A stretch of 34,026 nucleotides of DNA from Streptomyces sp. 15-116A. Lineage in GTDB: Bacteria > Actinomycetota > Actinomycetes > Streptomycetales > Streptomycetaceae. The stretch covers positions 1 through 34,026 of the forward strand of contig NZ_JAOCQE010000046.1 in assembly GCF_025290915.1 (NCBI RefSeq). Direction: 5' to 3'. This document shows positions 16,775 to 25,956 of the stretch, in pieces. A program made the translations under genes and the position numbers. The notes under the pieces are model-generated. The model did not search any database and was not told the origin of the DNA. It saw only the letters and a program-made list of their open reading frames with translations. The first letter of the stretch is position 1, and every line of letters starts with the position of its first letter.

Positions 16775-19700
16775 TCAGCGGGCGTTGAAGTACTTCGCCT
16801 CCGGGTGGTGGATCACGATGGCGTCGGTGGACTGCTCGGGGTGGAGCTGGAACTCCTCGGACAGCTTGACGCCGATCCGCTCGGGTTCGAGCAGCTGGGC
16901 GATCTTGGCGCGGTCCTCCAGGTCGGGGCAGGCGCCGTAGCCGAGGGAGAAGCGGGCGCCCCGGTACTTCAGGGCGAACATGTCCTCCATCTCGGCCGGG
17001 TCCTCACCGGCGAAGCCCAGCTCCGAGCGCACGCGTGCGTGCCAGTACTCGGCGAGGGCCTCGGCGAGCTGCACGGACAGGCCATGCAGCTCCAGGTAGT
17101 CCCGGTAGGCGTTGGCCTCGAACATCCGGGCGGTCTCCTCGCCGATGCGGGAGCCGACGGTGACGACCTGGAGGCCGACGACGTCCTGCTCGCCGGACTC
17201 CTCCGGGCGGAAGAAGTCGGCGAGGCACAGCCTGCGGCCGCGGCGCTGGCGCGGGAAGGTGAAGCGGGTGCGCTCGTTGCCCTGCTCGTCGAGGATGATC
17301 AGGTCGTCGTCCTTGGAGACGCACGGGAAGTAGCCGTAGACGACGGCCGCCTCCAGCAGGTTCTCCGTCTGGAGCTTCTCCAGCAGACCGCGCAGCCGGG
17401 GCCTGCCCTCGGTCTCGACGAGTTCCTCGTAGGTCGGGCCCTCGCCGGTGCGGGCCTGCTTGAGCCCCCACTGGCCCTTGAACAGGGCGCCCTCGTCGAG
17501 CCAGCTCGCGTACTCCTTGAGCTGGATGCCCTTGATCACGCGGGTGCCCCAGAATGGCGGGGTGGGCACGGGGTTGTCGGTGGCGACGTCGGAGCGGACG
17601 TGCCCGGCCTCGGGGCGTTCCTCGACCTCGACGGTGGCCGCGCGGACCCGGCGCTGGCGCAGTTCGGGCAGCTTGGCGCCGGGGACGCCGCGCTTGATGC
17701 CGATGAGGGCGTCCATCAGGCGCAGGCCCTCGAAGGCGTCGCGGGCGTAGCGGACCTCGCCCTGGTAGATCTCGTGCAGGTCCTGCTCGACGTAGGCGCG
17801 GGTGAGGGCGGCGCCGCCGAGGATGACCGGGAACTTCGCCGCGAGGCCGCGCTGGTTGAGCTCCTCCAGGTTCTCCTTCATGATCACCGTGGACTTCACC
17901 AGCAGCCCGGACATGCCGATCACGTCGGCCTTGTGCTCCTCGGCGGCCTCCAGGATCGCGGAGACCGGCTGCTTGATGCCGAGGTTGACCACGTTGTAGC
18001 CGTTGTTCGACAGGATGATGTCGACGAGGTTCTTGCCGATGTCGTGGACGTCGCCGCGCACGGTGGCCAGCACGATGGTGCCCTTGCCGGCCTCGTCGGT
18101 CTTCTCCATGTGCGGCTCGAGGTGGGCGACGGCGGCCTTCATCACCTCGGCGGACTGGAGCACGAACGGCAGCTGCATCTGGCCGGAGCCGAACAGCTCG
18201 CCGACGACCTTCATGCCGTCCAGCAGGGTGTCGTTGACGATCTCGAGGGCCTTGCGGGTCCCCAGGGCCTCGTCGAGGTCGGCCTCCAGGCCGTTGCGCT
18301 CGCCGTCGATGATGCGGCGCTTGAGGCGCTCGTCCAGCGGCAGCGCGGCCAGCTCCTCGGCCTTGCCCGCCTTCAGGGACTTGGCGGTGGCGCCCTCGAA
18401 CAGCTCCATCAGCTTCTGCAGCGGGTCGTAGCCCTCGCTGCGCCGGTCGTAGATGAGGTCGAGGGCGGTCTGCACCTCTTCCTCGCTGAACCGGGCGATG
18501 GGGAGGATCTTGCTGGCGTGCACGATCGCCGAGTCCAGGCCCGCCTTGACGCACTCGTCGAGGAAGACGGAGTTGAGCAGGATGCGGGCGGCCGGGTTGA
18601 GGCCGAAGGAGATGTTGGACAGGCCGAGGGTGGTCTGCACGCGCGGGTGGCGCCGCTTGAGCTCGCGGATGCCCTCGATGGTGGCGATGCCGTCCTTCCG
18701 GGACTCCTCCTGCCCGGTGCAGATGGTGAAGGTCAGGCAGTCGACGAGGATGTCCTCCTCGTGGATGCCCCAGTTGCGGGTGAGGTCGTCGATCAGCCGT
18801 TCGGCGATCTCGACCTTCTTCTCGGCGGTGCGGGCCTGGCCCTCCTCGTCGATGGTGAGCGCGATGAGCGCGGCCCCGTGCTCCTTGGCGAGCTGGGTGA
18901 CCTTGGCGAAGCGGGACTCGGGGCCGTCGCCGTCCTCGTAGTTCACCGAGTTGATCACCGCGCGGCCGCCGAGCTTCTCCAGGCCGGCCTGGATGACGTC
19001 GACCTCGGTGGAGTCCAGCACGATCGGCAGCGTGGAGGCGGTCGCGAAGCGGCCGGCCAGCTCGCGCATGTCGGCCACACCGTCGCGGCCGACGTAGTCG
19101 ACGCACAGGTCGAGCATGTGGGCGCCCTCGCGGATCTGCTCGCGGGCCATCTCCACACAGTCGTCCCAGCGACCCTCCAGCATGGCCTCGCGGAACTTCT
19201 TCGAGCCGTTGGCGTTGGTGCGCTCGCCGATGGCCAGGTAGGAGGTGTCCTGGCGGAACGGCACCGACTGGTAGAGGGAGGCGGCGCCGGGCTCGGGCTG
19301 CGGCGTGCGCTCGGGCGGGGTCACGCCGCGGACGCGCTCCACCAGCTGCCGCAGGTGCTCCGGGGTGGTGCCGCAGCAGCCGCCGACCAGGGACAGGCCG
19401 TAGTCGCGGACGAAGGTCTCCTGGGCGTCGGCCAGGCCCTCGGCGTCGAGCGGGAAGTGCGCGCCGTCCTTGGTGAGGATGGGCAGGCCGGCGTTGGGCA
19501 TGCACAGCAGCGGGATGCGGGAGTGGCGGGCGAGGAAGCGCAGGTGCTCGCTCATCTCGGCCGGGCCCGTGGAGCAGTTCAGGCCGATCATGTCGATGCC
19601 GAGCGGCTCCAGCGCGGTCAGCGCGGCGCCGATCTCGGAGCCGAGCAGCATGGTGCCGGTGGTCTCGAACGCCATGGAGGCCAGCAGCGGTACCTCGACG

Positions 19701-20287
19701 CCGGTCGCCTCCATGGCCTTGCGGGCGCCCAGGATGGACGCCTTGGTCTGGAGGAGGTCCTGGGTGGTCTCGACGATCAGCGCGTCGGCGCCGCCGGCGA
19801 GCAGGCCCTCGGCGTTGGCCTGGTAGCCGTCGCGGATGGTGCCGTAGTCGACGTGGCCCAGGGTGGGCAGCTTGGTGCCGGGGCCGATGGAGCCGAGCAC
19901 CCAGCGGGTGCGGCCGTCGCGGGCGGCGTGCTCGTCGGCGACCTCGCGGGCGATGCGGGCGCCGGCTTCGGACAGCTCGTGGACGCGGTCGGCGATGTCG
20001 TACTCCGCCGCCGCGGTGTGGTTGGCGCCGAAGGTGTTGGTCTCGACGCAGTCGACTCCGGCGTCGAAGTACTCGGAGTGGACCGAACGGACGATGTCCG
20101 GGCGGGTCAGGTTCAGGATCTCGTTGCAGCCCTCGAGGTTCTGGAAGTCCTCGAGCGTGGGGTCCTGGGCCTGGAGCATGGTGCCCATCGCTCCGTCGGC
20201 GACCACCACGCGGGTGGCGAGCGCCTCTCGGAGGGCGGACACACGGGTCCGGCTGTCGGCGGAAGGGGTCAGCGGCAACGAGGCCAT
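16775..20287 (-). CDS. metH: Cobalamin-dependent methionine synthase
   Basis: A 1170-aa modular enzyme that transfers methyl from methyltetrahydrofolate through B12 to homocysteine. The homocysteine domain has zinc ligands Cys238 (GLNCSTGP) and Cys304/Cys305 (GGCCGTTPEH). The pterin domain starts near LAIGERTNANGSKKF (351). The cobalamin domain has DVHDIGKN with axial ligand His748. The C-terminal SAM reactivation domain carries RFSLGYGACPD. Slightly shorter than E. coli MetH (1227 aa), with all four modules present. ATG with GAGGGAG eight bases upstream. The leader contains a hairpin (20335-20355), but I find no cobalamin riboswitch signature. Divergent from gylR. Confidence 0.97.
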   Translation of the reverse strand: MASLPLTPSADSRTRVSALREALATRVVVADGAMGTMLQAQDPTLEDFQNLEGCNEILNLTRPDIVRSVHSEYFDAGVDCVETNTFGANHTAAAEYDIADRVHELSEAGARIAREVADEHAARDGRTRWVLGSIGPGTKLPTLGHVDYGTIRDGYQANAEGLLAGGADALIVETTQDLLQTKASILGARKAMEATGVEVPLLASMAFETTGTMLLGSEIGAALTALEPLGIDMIGLNCSTGPAEMSEHLRFLARHSRIPLLCMPNAGLPILTKDGAHFPLDAEGLADAQETFVRDYGLSLVGGCCGTTPEHLRQLVERVRGVTPPERTPQPEPGAASLYQSVPFRQDTSYLAIGERTNANGSKKFREAMLEGRWDDCVEMAREQIREGAHMLDLCVDYVGRDGVADMRELAGRFATASTLPIVLDSTEVDVIQAGLEKLGGRAVINSVNYEDGDGPESRFAKVTQLAKEHGAALIALTIDEEGQARTAEKKVEIAERLIDDLTRNWGIHEEDILVDCLTFTICTGQEESRKDGIATIEGIRELKRRHPRVQTTLGLSNISFGLNPAARILLNSVFLDECVKAGLDSAIVHASKILPIARFSEEEVQTALDLIYDRRSEGYDPLQKLMELFEGATAKSLKAGKAEELAALPLDERLKRRIIDGERNGLEADLDEALGTRKALEIVNDTLLDGMKVVGELFGSGQMQLPFVLQSAEVMKAAVAHLEPHMEKTDEAGKGTIVLATVRGDVHDIGKNLVDIILSNNGYNVVNLGIKQPVSAILEAAEEHKADVIGMSGLLVKSTVIMKENLEELNQRGLAAKFPVILGGAALTRAYVEQDLHEIYQGEVRYARDAFEGLRLMDALIGIKRGVPGAKLPELRQRRVRAATVEVEERPEAGHVRSDVATDNPVPTPPFWGTRVIKGIQLKEYASWLDEGALFKGQWGLKQARTGEGPTYEELVETEGRPRLRGLLEKLQTENLLEAAVVYGYFPCVSKDDDLIILDEQGNERTRFTFPRQRRGRRLCLADFFRPEESGEQDVVGLQVVTVGSRIGEETARMFEANAYRDYLELHGLSVQLAEALAEYWHARVRSELGFAGEDPAEMEDMFALKYRGARFSLGYGACPDLEDRAKIAQLLEPERIGVKLSEEFQLHPEQSTDAIVIHHPEAKYFNAR

Positions 20288-20334
20288 GGAAGGGGCTCCC
20301 TCAGGTGCGACGGCTGTCGGCTTTGCGTCTGCCC

Positions 20335-20355
20335 GGAAGTCTCTCGGGGACTTCC
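20335..20355 (-). promoter_or_regulatory. Hairpin in the metH leader
   Basis: GGAAGTC and GACTTCC pair over a 7-nt loop about 50 nt upstream of the metH start. It could be a structured leader or simply a stable hairpin. It does not match the SAM, SAH or B12 riboswitch cores I know. Confidence 0.35.
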
Positions 20356-20505
20356 CCCGGCAGGGCGCACGCCGTCAGGGTATCCGGGACCGCGCCCGGA
20401 TGTTCAGGGCGTCCACGGGGCGGACGATGATGGCCGCCGGGCGGTGTACGGAGGACGAGTGACGCGATCGATCTCGCCCGACCATTAGCGAGAGGTCGGC
20501 ATCGA

Positions 20506-20531
20506 CCGGTAGTGTTCGACATTGCCGAACA
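20506..20531 (+). promoter_or_regulatory. GylR operator-like palindrome upstream of gylR
   Basis: The core GTTCGACATTGCCGAAC (20514-20530) is a near-perfect inverted repeat. Its reverse complement aligns with 21558-21582 in front of glpF at 16 of 18 core positions, and both are followed by TACCGG. That shared extended match, 53 bp upstream of gylR, is best explained as the binding site of GylR itself. Confidence 0.65.
20510..20515 (+). promoter_or_regulatory. Candidate -10 box of gylR
   Basis: TAGTGT, with TTAGCG 19 nt upstream as a weak -35. It directly abuts the palindrome at 20514-20530, so a bound repressor would block it. Confidence 0.4.
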
Positions 20532-20583
20532 GCGGCAGCGACGTCGCACGTCGACGCTCGAAGGGGACGGAGGCAGCACGGCG

Positions 20584-21357
20584 ATGGCACGGAACATCCA
20601 GTCGCTCGAACGGGCGGCGGCGATGCTGCGGCTGCTCGCGGGCGGCGAGCGGCGGCTCGGCCTGTCGGACATCGCCTCGTCGCTGGGCCTCGCCAAGGGC
20701 ACCGCCCACGGGATTCTGCGCACCCTCCAGCAGGAGGGCTTCGTCGAGCAGGACGACGCCTCCGGGCGCTATCAGCTGGGCGCGGAGCTGCTGCGGCTCG
20801 GCACCACCTATCTGGACGTGCACGAACTGCGGGCACGGGCGCTGGTGTGGACGGACGACCTGGCCCGCTCCAGCGGGGAGAGCGTCTATCTGGGGGTGCT
20901 GCACCAGCAGGGCGTGCTGATCGTGCACCACGTCTTCCGGCCGGACGACAGCCGGCAGGTCCTGGAGATAGGGGCCATGCAGCCGCTGCACTCCACGGCC
21001 CTGGGCAAGGTGCTCTCCGCGTACGACCCGGTGGCGCACAGCGAGGCGATCGAGGCCGACCGCAAGGTCTTCACGGACCGGACGGTGTGCGAGCTGGACG
21101 CCTTCGAGCACATCCTCGACCTGACCCGCGCGCGGGGCTACGCGGCGGACGTCGAGGAGACCTGGGAGGGCGTCGCGTCCGTGGCGGCCCCCATCCATGA
21201 CCGGCGCCGCATGCCGGTGGGCGCGGTGGGCGTCACGGGCGCGGTGGAGCGGCTGTGCCGGCCCGACGAGGACGGGGTGCTGCGGCCCGAGCTGATCGCG
21301 GCGGTCCGGGACTGCGCCCGCGCGGTGTCGCGCGATCTGGGCGCCGGGCGGTTCTGA
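20584..21357 (+). CDS. gylR: Glycerol operon regulator GylR (IclR family)
   Basis: A 257-aa IclR-type transcription factor. The N-terminal winged helix-turn-helix (about 5-65) includes LSDIASSLGLAKGTAHGILR, and the C-terminal effector-binding domain (about 80-250) has the usual IclR layout. The ATG has GGAGG ten bases upstream. Placed directly before glpFKD, it corresponds to GylR, which in S. coelicolor represses the gyl operon and is relieved by glycerol or glycerol-3-phosphate. The same palindrome is present before gylR and glpF, suggesting autoregulation. A hairpin follows the stop. Confidence 0.94.
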   Translation: MARNIQSLERAAAMLRLLAGGERRLGLSDIASSLGLAKGTAHGILRTLQQEGFVEQDDASGRYQLGAELLRLGTTYLDVHELRARALVWTDDLARSSGESVYLGVLHQQGVLIVHHVFRPDDSRQVLEIGAMQPLHSTALGKVLSAYDPVAHSEAIEADRKVFTDRTVCELDAFEHILDLTRARGYAADVEETWEGVASVAAPIHDRRRMPVGAVGVTGAVERLCRPDEDGVLRPELIAAVRDCARAVSRDLGAGRF

Positions 21358-21382
21358 GCAGGGCGGACACGCCTCACAGCGA

Positions 21383-21410
21383 GACCGGGATGCCTTACGG
21401 CATTCCGGTC
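21383..21410 (+). terminator. Terminator of gylR
   Basis: A 12-bp stem (GACCGGGATGCC with GGCATTCCGGTC, one G-T wobble) closed by a TTAC tetraloop, 25 bp after the gylR stop. Confidence 0.7.
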
Positions 21411-21467
21411 CCCGTCGTACGCTGAGACGGCCATTTCGGGCAGAAGGCGACAGATCCGCCCCGTAGA

Positions 21468-21510
21468 TCGATAACTTGCGCCCATCAATAACGATCGGGC
21501 TTTCGATAAC
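21468..21510 (+). repeat. Three direct TCRATAAC boxes upstream of glpF
   Basis: TCGATAAC at 21468-21475, TCAATAAC at 21485-21492 and TCGATAAC at 21503-21510. Start-to-start spacing is 17 and 18 bp, and the last box ends 7 bp before the candidate -35. The AT-rich boxes stand out in GC-rich DNA and resemble phased activator half-sites. The binding protein is unknown. Confidence 0.6.
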
Positions 21511-21517
21511 CAGACTC

Positions 21518-21546
21518 TTGACGCACGTCTTACGCCGGGCAAGACT
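21518..21546 (+). promoter_or_regulatory. Candidate glpFKD promoter P1
   Basis: TTGACG (21518-21523), 17-nt spacer, AAGACT (21541-21546). The predicted start lies just before the GylR-type palindrome, so a repressor there would block initiation or clearance. Confidence 0.5.
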
Positions 21547-21557
21547 CCCGTCCATCG

Positions 21558-21582
21558 GTCGGCATTGTCGAACACCTACCGG
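21558..21582 (+). promoter_or_regulatory. GylR operator-like site upstream of glpF
   Basis: GTCGGCATTGTCGAACAC followed by CTACCGG. It matches the reverse complement of the gylR-proximal site and overlaps the interval between the two candidate promoters, positioned to repress both. Confidence 0.65.
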
Positions 21583-21592
21583 CAATACGCGC

Positions 21593-21598
21593 TAGAGT
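21593..21598 (+). promoter_or_regulatory. Candidate -10 of a second glpFKD promoter
   Basis: TAGAGT, a good -10 match. The -35 region would fall in the operator-like site and is poor. Confidence 0.35.
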
Positions 21599-21702
21599 GT
21601 GGCAACGCCAAGGGCCGGCATCGCTCTCACCCCTCGAGGGCGCCGCTCCCCGGTGGGACCCGGGGGTCGGCTTCCCTGGACGTAAGGACAAAGGAGTCGC
21701 GG

Positions 21703-22497
21703 GTGTCCAGCTCCGACATCTTCATCGGCGAGACCATCGGTACCGCCATACTCATCCTGCTCGGCGGCGGCGTCTGTGCCGCCGTGACGCTGAAGGCCTC
21801 CAAGGCCCGTAACGCCGGCTGGCTCACCATCGCCTTCGGCTGGGGCTTCGCCGTCATGACGGCGGTATACATCGCCGGTCCGCTCTCCGGCGCACACCTC
21901 AACCCGGCCGTGACCGTGGCTCTCGCCATCAAGGACGGCGAGTGGTCCAACGTTCCGATCTACTTCGCCGGAGAGTTCCTCGGCGCGATGATCGGCGCGG
22001 CGCTGGTCTGGGTGGCCTACTACGGCCAGTTCCACGCCCACCTCACCGACAAGGAGATCGTCGGCGGTCCGGGCGCCCAGGCCACCGCCGCCAAGTCGGT
22101 CGAGGCCCAGGAACAGGGCGCCGGCCCGGTGCTGGGTGTCTTCTCCACCGGCCCGGAGATCCGCCACACGGTGCAGAACCTGCTCACGGAGATCATCGGC
22201 ACCGTCGTGCTGCTGCTCGCCGTGCTCACCCAGGGTCTCAACGACGCGGGCAACGGCCTCGGTGTCCTCGGCGGTCTGATCACGGCGCTCGTGGTCGTCT
22301 CGATCGGTCTGTCGCTGGGCGGTCCGACCGGATACGCCATCAACCCGGCCCGTGACCTCGGCCCCCGCATCGTGCACGCCCTGCTGCCCCTGCCCAACAA
22401 GGGCGGCTCCGACTGGGGCTACGCCTGGATCCCGGTGGTCGGTCCGCTGATCGGCGGCGCCATCGCGGCCGGCCTCTACAACGTCGCCTTCGCCTGA
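21703..22497 (+). CDS. glpF: Glycerol uptake facilitator (aquaglyceroporin)
   Basis: A 264-aa membrane channel of the MIP family for facilitated glycerol entry. Six hydrophobic spans plus two half-helices are visible. The first NPA is in SGAHLNPAV (67-69) and the second in [10 protein letters not shown] (214-217), where Asp after NPAR is the hallmark of glycerol rather than water channels. I use the GTG at 21703, which has AAGGAG six bases upstream; the frame is open for 46 more codons without membrane character. It is the first gene of the glpF-glpK-glpD operon (gylC in S. coelicolor naming). glpK starts 59 bp after its stop. Confidence 0.95.
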   Translation: MSSSDIFIGETIGTAILILLGGGVCAAVTLKASKARNAGWLTIAFGWGFAVMTAVYIAGPLSGAHLNPAVTVALAIKDGEWSNVPIYFAGEFLGAMIGAALVWVAYYGQFHAHLTDKEIVGGPGAQATAAKSVEAQEQGAGPVLGVFSTGPEIRHTVQNLLTEIIGTVVLLLAVLTQGLNDAGNGLGVLGGLITALVVVSIGLSLGGPTGYAINPARDLGPRIVHALLPLPNKGGSDWGYAWIPVVGPLIGGAIAAGLYNVAFA

Positions 22498-22556
22498 GCT
22501 TCAGTAGAAGCGCCGTACGTACAGCCCCGTAACCAAGGAACCCCCAGGAGCACACA

Positions 22557-24095
22557 GTGACCGACGCCCACACCGCCGGCCCGTTCATCGCAGCCATCGA
22601 CCAGGGCACGACCTCCTCCCGCTGCATCGTCTTCGACCGCGACGGGCGCATCGTCTCCGTCGACCAGAAGGAGCACGAGCAGATCTTCCCCAAGCCGGGC
22701 TGGGTCGAGCACAACGCCACCGAGATCTGGACCAACGTCCAGGAGGTCGTCGCCGGGGCCATCGAGAAGGCCGGCATCACCCGCGACGACATCAAGGCCA
22801 TCGGCATCACCAACCAGCGCGAGACCACCGTGCTGTGGGACCGCCACACCGGTGAGCCCGTCCACAACGCCATCGTCTGGCAGGACACCCGCACCGACGC
22901 CCTGTGCAAGGAGCTCGGGCGCAATGTCGGCCAGGACCGCTTCCGCCGCGAGACCGGCCTTCCCCTCGCCTCCTACTTCGCCGGTCCGAAGGCCCGCTGG
23001 CTGCTCGACAACGTCGAGGGCCTCAAGGAGCGCGCCGAGGCCGGCGACATCCTCTTCGGCACCATGGACACGTGGGTCATCTGGAACCTGACCGGCGGTG
23101 CGGACGGCGGCCACCACGTCACCGACGTCACCAACGCGTCCCGCACCATGCTGATGAACCTGCACACCATGCAGTGGGACGAGAAGATCGCCGAGTCAAT
23201 CGGCGTGCCGCTCGCGATGCTGCCGGAGATCCGCTCCTCCGCCGAGGTCTACGGCGAGATCAAGGGCGGCAAGCTGGGCGACCTGCTCGGCGGCATCCCG
23301 GTCGCCTCCGCGCTCGGCGACCAGCAGGCGGCCCTGTTCGGCCAGACCTGCTTCTCCGAGGGCGAGACCAAGTCGACGTACGGCACCGGCACCTTCATGG
23401 TGATGAACACCGGTGACAAGCTCATCAACTCCTACAGCGGCCTGCTGACCACGGTCGGCTACCAGATCGGCGACCAGAAGCCGGTCTACGCCCTGGAGGG
23501 CTCGATCGCCGTCACCGGCTCGCTGGTGCAGTGGATGCGCGACCAGATGGGCCTGATCTCCACCGCCGCCGAGATCGAGACGCTCGCGCTCTCGGTCGAG
23601 GACAACGGCGGCGCGTACTTCGTGCCGGCCTTCTCCGGACTGTTCGCCCCGTACTGGCGCTCCGACGCCCGCGGTGTGATCGCCGGTCTGACCCGGTACG
23701 TCACCAAGGCGCACCTCGCGCGCGCCGTGCTGGAGGCCACCGCCTGGCAGACGCGGGAGATCGCCGACGCCATGACGAAGGACTCCGGTGTGGAGCTGAC
23801 CGCCCTCAAGGTCGACGGCGGCATGACCTCCAACAACCTGCTGATGCAGATGCTCGCCGACTTCGTGGACGCCCCCGTGGTGCGCCCGATGGTCGCCGAG
23901 ACCACCTGCCTCGGCGCCGCCTACGCCGCCGGTCTCGCCGTCGGCTTCTGGAACAGCACCGACGACCTGCGCGCCAACTGGCGGCGGGCCGCCGAGTGGA
24001 CCCCCCGCATGGACGCGGAGACCCGCGACCGTGAGTACAAGAACTGGCTCAAGGCCGTCGAGCGGACCATGGGCTGGCTCGAGGACGAGGAGTAA
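22557..24095 (+). CDS. glpK: Glycerol kinase
   Basis: A 512-aa cytoplasmic FGGY-family kinase that phosphorylates glycerol to sn-glycerol-3-phosphate with ATP and so traps it. The N-terminal ATPase motif is [15 protein letters not shown] (from residue 13). The C-terminal half has [14 protein letters not shown] and [16 protein letters not shown], the FGGY signature region. GTG start with AGGAG six bases upstream. Middle gene of the operon; glpD begins 9 nt after its stop, so tight coupling is expected. Length is standard for the family. Confidence 0.97.
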   Translation: MTDAHTAGPFIAAIDQGTTSSRCIVFDRDGRIVSVDQKEHEQIFPKPGWVEHNATEIWTNVQEVVAGAIEKAGITRDDIKAIGITNQRETTVLWDRHTGEPVHNAIVWQDTRTDALCKELGRNVGQDRFRRETGLPLASYFAGPKARWLLDNVEGLKERAEAGDILFGTMDTWVIWNLTGGADGGHHVTDVTNASRTMLMNLHTMQWDEKIAESIGVPLAMLPEIRSSAEVYGEIKGGKLGDLLGGIPVASALGDQQAALFGQTCFSEGETKSTYGTGTFMVMNTGDKLINSYSGLLTTVGYQIGDQKPVYALEGSIAVTGSLVQWMRDQMGLISTAAEIETLALSVEDNGGAYFVPAFSGLFAPYWRSDARGVIAGLTRYVTKAHLARAVLEATAWQTREIADAMTKDSGVELTALKVDGGMTSNNLLMQMLADFVDAPVVRPMVAETTCLGAAYAAGLAVGFWNSTDDLRANWRRAAEWTPRMDAETRDREYKNWLKAVERTMGWLEDEE

Positions 24096-24104
24096 GAACC
24101 CGAC

Positions 24105-25721
24105 ATGACCACTCAGTCCACCCTGCAGTCCATACCTGCTCTGGGGACGCGCCCGGCCTCCGGCTCGAACCCGAGCCGGGCCGAGACCAGGGAGCAGCTC
24201 GCCAAGGCGTCGTACGACCTTCTCGTCATCGGCGGCGGCATCCTGGGCATCTCCACCGCCTGGCACGCCGCGCAGTCCGGCCTCAGGGTGGCTCTGGTGG
24301 ACGCCGGTGACTTCGCCGGCGCCACCTCCTCCGCCTCCTCCAAGCTGCTCCACGGCGGTCTGCGCTATCTGCAGACCGGCGCGGTGAAGCTGGTGGCGGA
24401 GAACCACTTCGAGCGCCGTGCGGTCTCCCGCCAGGTGGCCCCCCACCTGGCGAACCCGCTCACGTTCTACCTCCCCGTGTACAAGGGCGGGCCGCACGGC
24501 GCGGCGAAGCTCGGGGCCGGTGTCTTCGCCTACTCCGCGCTGTCGGCCTTCGGTGACGGCGTCGGCCATCTGCTCAGCCCCGCCAAGGCCGCGCAGGACG
24601 TGCCGGAGCTGCGCACCGAGAACCTCAAGGCCGTGGCCGTGTACGGCGACGACCAGATGAACGACGCGCGCATGGCGCTGATGACGGTCCGCGCCGCCGC
24701 CGAGGCGGGCGCCGTCGTCCTCAACCACGCCGAGGTGACGGGGCTGCGCTTCACCCGGGGCCGGGTCACCGGCGCGGAGCTGCGCGACCGTCTCTCCGGC
24801 GACGAGTTCGGGGTGAACGCCCGGCTCGTGCTGAACGCGACCGGACCGTGGGTGGACCACCTGCGCCGAATGGAGGACCCGAATGCCGCACCGTCCATCC
24901 GCCTGTCGAAGGGCGCGCATCTGGTCCTGAAGCGGACCTCCCCGTGGAAGGCCGCGCTCGCGACCCCGATCGACAAGTACCGCATCACCTTCGCCCTCCC
25001 CTGGGAGGACATGCTGCTGCTCGGCACGACCGACGAGGAGTTCGAGGGCGACCCGGCGGACGTCTCGGTCACCGAGAAGGACACCGCCCAGATCCTCGAC
25101 GAGGCCGCGTTCTCCATCCGCGACCAGCAGCTGTCCCGCGACCTGATCACGTACTCCTTCGCGGGCCTGCGGGTGCTGCCGGGCGGCCCCGGTGACACGG
25201 CGAAGGCCAAGCGCGAGACGGTGGTGACCGAGGGCCGCGGCGGCATGCTGTCCGTCGCCGGCGGCAAGTGGACGACGTTCCGCCACATCGGCCGTACGGT
25301 GATGCAGAAGCTGCAGTCGCTGCCGGGTCACCCGCTGGGCGACGACTTCGAGCCGATCGGCTCGCTGCCGAAGAAGCTGCCGCTGCCGGGTGTCGCCAAC
25401 CCGCGCGCGGTCGCCCACCGGCTGCTGGTCGACCACCCGGCGCCCGGACCGCGGATGGCGGCGGACACCGCCAGGCACCTGGCCACCCACTACGGTTCGC
25501 TGGCCTTCGACATCGCCCGGCTGGCCAACGAGGACCCGGCGCTCGGCCGGCGCATCCACCCGGACGCGCCCGAGATCTGGGCGCAGGTCGTCTGGGCCCG
25601 TGACCACGAGTGGGCCGAGACGGTGGACGACGTGCTGCGCCGCCGCACCACCCTGACGATCCGCGGTCTGGCCACGGACGAGGTCCGCGCGGACGTGCAG
25701 GAGCTGCTCGACAAGAAGTGA
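24105..25721 (+). CDS. glpD: FAD-dependent glycerol-3-phosphate dehydrogenase
   Basis: A 538-aa flavoprotein that oxidises glycerol-3-phosphate to dihydroxyacetone phosphate and passes electrons to the membrane quinone pool. After about 35 low-complexity residues comes the FAD dinucleotide fold LLVIGGGILGIS (39-50), then SSASSKLLHGGLRYLQ, the conserved substrate-side block of GlpD. GGKWTTFRHIG lies before the C-terminal helical domain. The ATG follows the glpK stop by 9 nt, with GAGGAG in the glpK end as ribosome site. A GC-rich terminator follows. Confidence 0.96.
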   Translation: MTTQSTLQSIPALGTRPASGSNPSRAETREQLAKASYDLLVIGGGILGISTAWHAAQSGLRVALVDAGDFAGATSSASSKLLHGGLRYLQTGAVKLVAENHFERRAVSRQVAPHLANPLTFYLPVYKGGPHGAAKLGAGVFAYSALSAFGDGVGHLLSPAKAAQDVPELRTENLKAVAVYGDDQMNDARMALMTVRAAAEAGAVVLNHAEVTGLRFTRGRVTGAELRDRLSGDEFGVNARLVLNATGPWVDHLRRMEDPNAAPSIRLSKGAHLVLKRTSPWKAALATPIDKYRITFALPWEDMLLLGTTDEEFEGDPADVSVTEKDTAQILDEAAFSIRDQQLSRDLITYSFAGLRVLPGGPGDTAKAKRETVVTEGRGGMLSVAGGKWTTFRHIGRTVMQKLQSLPGHPLGDDFEPIGSLPKKLPLPGVANPRAVAHRLLVDHPAPGPRMAADTARHLATHYGSLAFDIARLANEDPALGRRIHPDAPEIWAQVVWARDHEWAETVDDVLRRRTTLTIRGLATDEVRADVQELLDKK

Positions 25722-25759
25722 CGGCACGACTCCGGTTCCCCCGCACGGGAGCCGGCGCC

Positions 25760-25789
25760 GGGGCGGCCCCTCGCCGACGGGGCCGCCCC
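25760..25789 (+). terminator. Terminator of the glpFKD operon
   Basis: A perfect 11-bp stem, GGGGCGGCCCC with GGGGCCGCCCC, and an 8-nt loop, 38 bp after glpD. No U-tract. Confidence 0.75.
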
Positions 25790-25912
25790 TCGGCCTGTCC
25801 CCAACTCGCCGCGGGGGCCGGTGCGTACGGCGGGGCGTGGAGCGGTGGCTCGCGGGGCAGTGATGGGGCACTTCCCCCGCGAGGGGGCTGCGGGCGGCCC
25901 CTGAGCACGCCG

Positions 25913-25918
25913 TAAGGT
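25913..25918 (+). promoter_or_regulatory. Candidate -10 box for the PAC2 gene
   Basis: TAAGGT 38 nt before the GTG start. A hairpin (25851-25881, outer arms CGCGGGG and CCCCGCG) lies upstream. No clear -35. Confidence 0.35.
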
Positions 25919-25956
25919 TGGGGGGTACGCGAGGGCACGTCGGAAGGAGGCCGTGG

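Larger units (their letters stand above)
21358..21702 (+). promoter_or_regulatory. 345-bp regulatory interval between gylR and glpF
   Basis: No gene is seen here. In order it holds the gylR terminator (21383-21410), three direct TCRATAAC boxes (21468-21510), a candidate promoter TTGACG-17-AAGACT (21518-21546), the GylR-type palindrome (21558-21582), a second -10 candidate TAGAGT (21593-21598) and the glpF ribosome site AAGGAG (21691-21696). Two promoters would agree with the dual promoters described for the S. coelicolor gyl operon. Confidence 0.7.

Noticed and set aside
20288..20583. Possible cobalamin or SAM/SAH riboswitch in front of metH
   Set aside because: I could not find the conserved B12-box or the core motifs of SAM/SAH riboswitches on either strand; only a plain hairpin is present.
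21565..21702. Extended N-terminus of GlpF
   Set aside because: The extra 46 codons cross the operator-like site and the second -10 and have no membrane character; the GTG at 21703 has a strong AAGGAG.
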